Assembly (NCBI GenBank): GCA_003135495.1
Contig: PLBX01000223.1
Coordinates: 1-8,572 of the forward strand
Reading direction: 5' to 3'
Source of the DNA: Acidobacteriaceae bacterium
Lineage (GTDB): Bacteria; Acidobacteriota; Terriglobia; Terriglobales; Acidobacteriaceae
Length of the DNA stretch: 8,572 nt
Below are positions 6,347-8,572 of this stretch, one piece after another. The position numbers and the translations under genes were made by a program. A model generated the notes under the pieces. That model was given only the letters and a program-made list of their open reading frames with translations. It did not search any database and was not told where the DNA came from. Every line of letters begins with the position of its first letter. The stretch's first letter is position 1.

Positions 6347-6352
6347 AGATCT

Positions 6353-7492
6353 GTGGCAACTCTGGAAGACATTCTGACCTCCGACAAGCACGTCCGCGAA
6401 GGCGACCCGGCGCTTTGGGAGAAACTCGACCGCGACCGTGTGCGCTGCTATGCCTGCGGGCACTGCTGCCCCATTCCAGAAGGACAGCCCGGCGTTTGCA
6501 AAGTTCGTTTTAATCATGGTGGCAAGCTCTACGTTCCGTGGGGCTACGTGGCCGGAGTCCAGTGCGATCCCATTGAGAAGAAGCCATTCTTCCATGCCCA
6601 CCCCGGCGCTCTGGCGTACAGCTTTGGAATGCTGGGCTGCGATCTGCATTGCTCCTATTGCCAGAACTGGGTTACTTCCCAGGCGCTGCGAGATCCAAAT
6701 GCAGTTTCGCCACCGCTCGAGGCCGAGCCCGATTTGTTGATTAAAGATGCGTTGTCGCAAGGCGCCCAACTTGTGGTGAGCACTTATAACGAACCGCTAA
6801 TCACCAGCGAATGGGCGGTCGCGGTTTTCCGCCAGGCCCGGCAGGCAGGATTGCTTACTGCTTTTGTATCGAACGGCAATGGAACTCCTCAGGTTCTGGA
6901 ATATCTGCGTCCCTGGATCGATCTTTATAAAGTCGATTTGAAGAGCTTTGATGATCGCCACTATCGCCAACTGGGCGGCCGGTTACAGCCGATCCTCGAG
7001 ACGATTCAAACTTTGCACCGTATGGGTATCTGGTTGGAGATCGTGACTTTGCTCATCCCTGGCTTCAACGACGGCAATGACGAACTGCGTAAACTTACTG
7101 CCTTCCTGGCGAGCGTGTCGCCCGACATTCCGTGGCACGTCACCGCCTTTCATCAGGATTACAAAATGACGTCACCCGCCGATACTACCGCCAAGGATTT
7201 ATTCCGCGCAGCGGCAATAGGCTGCGATGCCGGACTACGATACATCTACGCCGGCAATCTTCCGGGACACGTCGGGAACTTGGAAGATACTCATTGCCAA
7301 AAATGCGGGGAATTATTGATCAAGCGGACTGGATATTTTATCGACGATTACAGGTTGACTGCAGAGGGCGATTGCCCGTCGTGCCACACTCCGTTACCGG
7401 GCCGCTGGTCAAAGAAGTTTGGCGGTCAAATCGCCGCATCTCCTTTTCGTCCCCGAAGGCCAGGGCAATTAGTTAAAATCCTCTCGCAATAA
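6353..7492 (+). CDS. amrS: AmmeMemoRadiSam system radical SAM enzyme
   Basis: A 379-residue cytoplasmic radical SAM enzyme of the AmrS type, related to pyruvate formate-lyase activating enzymes. The CxxxCxxC motif that binds the catalytic 4Fe-4S cluster is in GCDLHCSYCQNW (C96, C100, C103). An N-terminal Cys-rich segment typical of this family, RCYACGHCCPIPEGQPGVC, carries C32, C35, C38, C39 and C49. STYNEP (143-148), FVSNGN (171-176) and DLYKVDLKSFDDRHYRQLGG (190-209) match the barrel core. Near the end are two CxxC pairs (C315/C318 and C341/C344) that resemble a zinc ribbon, on a tail somewhat longer than in compact homologues. Family members often lie beside AMMECR1 (amrA) and Memo (amrB) genes; neither is in the window. 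The substrate of the system is, to my knowledge, not established. GTG 6353 is used without a visible ribosome site; the stop is 11 bases before the next gene, so those two may share a transcript. Confidence 0.92.
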   Translation: MATLEDILTSDKHVREGDPALWEKLDRDRVRCYACGHCCPIPEGQPGVCKVRFNHGGKLYVPWGYVAGVQCDPIEKKPFFHAHPGALAYSFGMLGCDLHCSYCQNWVTSQALRDPNAVSPPLEAEPDLLIKDALSQGAQLVVSTYNEPLITSEWAVAVFRQARQAGLLTAFVSNGNGTPQVLEYLRPWIDLYKVDLKSFDDRHYRQLGGRLQPILETIQTLHRMGIWLEIVTLLIPGFNDGNDELRKLTAFLASVSPDIPWHVTAFHQDYKMTSPADTTAKDLFRAAAIGCDAGLRYIYAGNLPGHVGNLEDTHCQKCGELLIKRTGYFIDDYRLTAEGDCPSCHTPLPGRWSKKFGGQIAASPFRPRRPGQLVKILSQ

Positions 7493-7503
7493 TATTTGCA
7501 TAC

Positions 7504-8127
7504 ATGCCTTCCTCCAAAAATTTGCAGACGCTCTTTTCGTGTTTCTCCCTGGCGCTTGCAATCTCGCTCTGGGCGGCCTGTTCGCCCCGTGATTTCCTGA
7601 CGCGCCGCCTCGCTGCCGACCTGATCTCGGCATCGGATACTTTTAAGGCACCGCAATTATTCTGGCTGAAAAGCGGCATCGTCTCCAATAAAGATTTTAG
7701 TTCGCCCGACACCATGGTATTGAAACGTCGTGGATGGATCGTCGGTAATGAGCAAAAGTGCCCTGCAGGCGTTACGCCTCCACCGTGTTGGGATGTGATG
7801 CTGACGCCGCTCGGCGTCGATACCATGCGTCCGCTCATTTCGACTGCCTTGCCCGACAGCGGCACCATCGTTATGCAGGTGGCGCGTCGTGAGTTGCTGA
7901 GCACATCCGGCATCAGCAAGGCGGGCAATTTTGCCGATGTCGAGTTCGTCTGGCACTGGGTATCGCTCAATCAAGTGGGCGCGGCGCTCTACGATAGCGG
8001 CGTACATTTCAAATCGACTGTTGCTTTTCGTAAATACGACGATGGATGGCGAGTCGTGGAACAAAGTGTGCCGGTCAACCAGCCGCTGGATGACGCTCTG
8101 CACAACGCGCAGCCAGCCGCGCCATAA
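7504..8127 (+). CDS. Probable lipoprotein of unknown function
   Basis: A 207-residue exported protein that I do not recognise as a named family. Residues 1-25 look like a signal peptide (SLALAISLWAA) ending at C26 in the sequence WAAC-SPRDF. This is a near-lipobox, with Trp instead of Leu at -3, so lipid attachment is likely but not certain. The mature part has a helical start (FLTRRLAADLISASDTF), two cysteines close together (C86, C95) that could pair, a loop TPLGVDTMRP (101-110), and a strand-rich C-terminal half with FADVEFVWHWVSLN (143-156) and FRKYDDGWRVVEQ (175-187). The ending Y-D-D-G-W-R-V resembles the last strand of many small beta-rich periplasmic proteins. ATG 7504 lies 11 bases after the amrS stop and has no clear ribosome site, so it may depend on amrS translation. 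Antisense frames over this gene are shadows. Confidence 0.72.
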   Translation: MPSSKNLQTLFSCFSLALAISLWAACSPRDFLTRRLAADLISASDTFKAPQLFWLKSGIVSNKDFSSPDTMVLKRRGWIVGNEQKCPAGVTPPPCWDVMLTPLGVDTMRPLISTALPDSGTIVMQVARRELLSTSGISKAGNFADVEFVWHWVSLNQVGAALYDSGVHFKSTVAFRKYDDGWRVVEQSVPVNQPLDDALHNAQPAAP

Positions 8128-8155
8128 ATATAAAACACAAAAATGCCAATGGAGC

Positions 8156-8175
8156 GACGGGTGTCCTCGCCCGTC
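8156..8175. repeat. Intergenic stem-loop, possible REP-like element
   Basis: GACGGG (8156-8161) and CCCGTC (8170-8175) form a perfect GC-rich 6-bp stem around the 8-base loop TGTCCTCG; a T-G wobble can extend it inward. It lies 28 bases after the lipoprotein stop. No T run follows, so it is not a classical intrinsic terminator, though it could protect the 3' end of the message. It resembles short GC-rich intergenic palindromes scattered in some acidobacterial genomes, but only one copy is visible here. Confidence 0.4.
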
Positions 8176-8244
8176 CACTACAAAGCATCGCGGGGAAAGC
8201 GTTGCCGGACTCACAACGATCAAGCTTGTTTTTCCGCAAGTCAT

Positions 8245-8274
8245 TTGCCATCGGTTACAGGCGCAGTGTATACC
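8245..8274 (+). promoter_or_regulatory. Candidate sigma-70-type promoter for the S9 peptidase gene
   Basis: TTGCCA (8245-8250; five of six match TTGACA) is followed after 18 bases by TATACC (8269-8274; four of six match TATAAT). The predicted transcription start near 8281 gives a leader of about 26 bases, which contains the GAAAGG ribosome site at 8298-8303. Position and spacing make this the best promoter candidate in the window, though it is still a match by eye. Confidence 0.42.
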
Positions 8275-8306
8275 TCTTAATTCTGAAAATTGTTAGCGAA
8301 AGGCTT

Positions 8307-8572
8307 ATGCGAAGATCAATCCCGGTTCTGCTTCTCTTCCTGATTTCAATTCTTACTTTTACCCAACTAGTCTTTGCACAATCGCAAAACGCAAAGCCCA
8401 AACTCACCCTCGATGAATTCTTCAATTCGGTGAGCTTCCCGGATGTGAAAGTTTCGCCGGACGGAAATTCTGTAGTGATTGAGACCGAGAGAGCGGACTG
8501 GGAGCAGCAGACATTCCGCAAGGAACTCTGGCTTTACCGGACTGCAAACGGCGCAGCCGGGGCTGAATCCCA
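8307..8572 (+). CDS. S9-family peptidase (prolyl oligopeptidase type), N-terminal part only
   Basis: The first 88 codons of a gene that runs off the right edge. Residues 1-24 are a classical signal peptide: MRRS, a long hydrophobic core, then a VFA-Q cleavage site, so the protein is exported. The mature start carries LTLDEFFNSVSFPDVKVSPDG and then VVIETERADWEQQTFRKELW. I recognise these as the beginning of the beta-propeller (PD40-like repeats, S-P-D-G) of secreted S9 dipeptidyl/acylaminoacyl peptidases common in Acidobacteria. The Ser-Asp-His catalytic domain, which lies at the C-terminus in this family, is outside the window, so activity cannot be confirmed. GAAAGG (8298-8303) precedes ATG 8307 by 3 bases. 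The gene begins 179 bases after the lipoprotein and appears to have its own promoter. Confidence 0.75.
   Translation, partial: MRRSIPVLLLFLISILTFTQLVFAQSQNAKPKLTLDEFFNSVSFPDVKVSPDGNSVVIETERADWEQQTFRKELWLYRTANGAAGAES

Noticed and set aside
8221..8235. CAAGCTTG followed by a T run, as a terminator
   Set aside because: The palindrome has no loop and cannot fold as an RNA hairpin of useful stability; the CTTG/CAAG alternative is only 4 bp.
7473..8244. Two long antisense frames (7473-7970 and 7657-8244) over the lipoprotein gene
   Set aside because: The plus strand encodes a protein with signal peptide and coherent strands, while the antisense products lack recognisable features and overlap each other.
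1..8572. Mobile element, CRISPR array, tRNA or rRNA, or defence system
   Set aside because: No transposase, integrase, terminal inverted repeats, regularly spaced repeats or RNA gene signatures were seen on either strand.

Overview
The window looks like chromosomal DNA from an acidobacterium (Terriglobia-like). This is inferred from moderate GC, the style of the proteins and the combination of families. No rRNA, tRNA or other phylogenetic marker is present to prove it. I see no insertion sequence, phage gene, CRISPR array or RNA gene.

Layout. Bases 2-175 are the C-terminal end of a Gfo/Idh/MocA-type (probably bi-domain) oxidoreductase. It is followed 35 bases later by a WbuB-like GT4 glycosyltransferase (211-1461). 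A polysaccharide export protein of the Wza/SLBB type (1458-2444) lies on the minus strand and converges on the glycosyltransferase, so that both genes stop within one CTAG tetranucleotide. A 358-base divergent intergenic region (2445-2802) holds candidate promoters, small palindromes and a possible short leader frame. After it, on the plus strand, comes a WecA/TagO-type polyprenyl-phosphate sugar-1-phosphate transferase with an unusual cytoplasmic C-terminal extension (2803-4344). A large PilZ-GAF-transmembrane-Sel1 protein follows (4458-6302).

The last third holds an orphan AmmeMemoRadiSam radical SAM enzyme, amrS (6353-7492), and a probable lipoprotein of unknown function (7504-8127). It ends with the start of a secreted S9-family prolyl-oligopeptidase-like peptidase (8307 to beyond the window).

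How the genes may work together. The first four genes fit an exopolysaccharide, capsule or O-antigen locus: the WecA-like enzyme would start a lipid-linked glycan, the GT4 enzyme would extend it, the oxidoreductase may make or modify a sugar precursor, and the SLBB protein would export the polymer. The PilZ-GAF-Sel1 protein next to the initiating transferase could link second-messenger or ligand sensing to glycan output. That link is inferred from proximity and domain content only. The amrS, lipoprotein and peptidase genes look unrelated to glycan synthesis.

The most interesting points are the extended transferase beside the PilZ-GAF-Sel1 protein, the altered PilZ motif in that protein, a possible leaderless amrS transcript, and a possible leader frame overlapping the transferase start.
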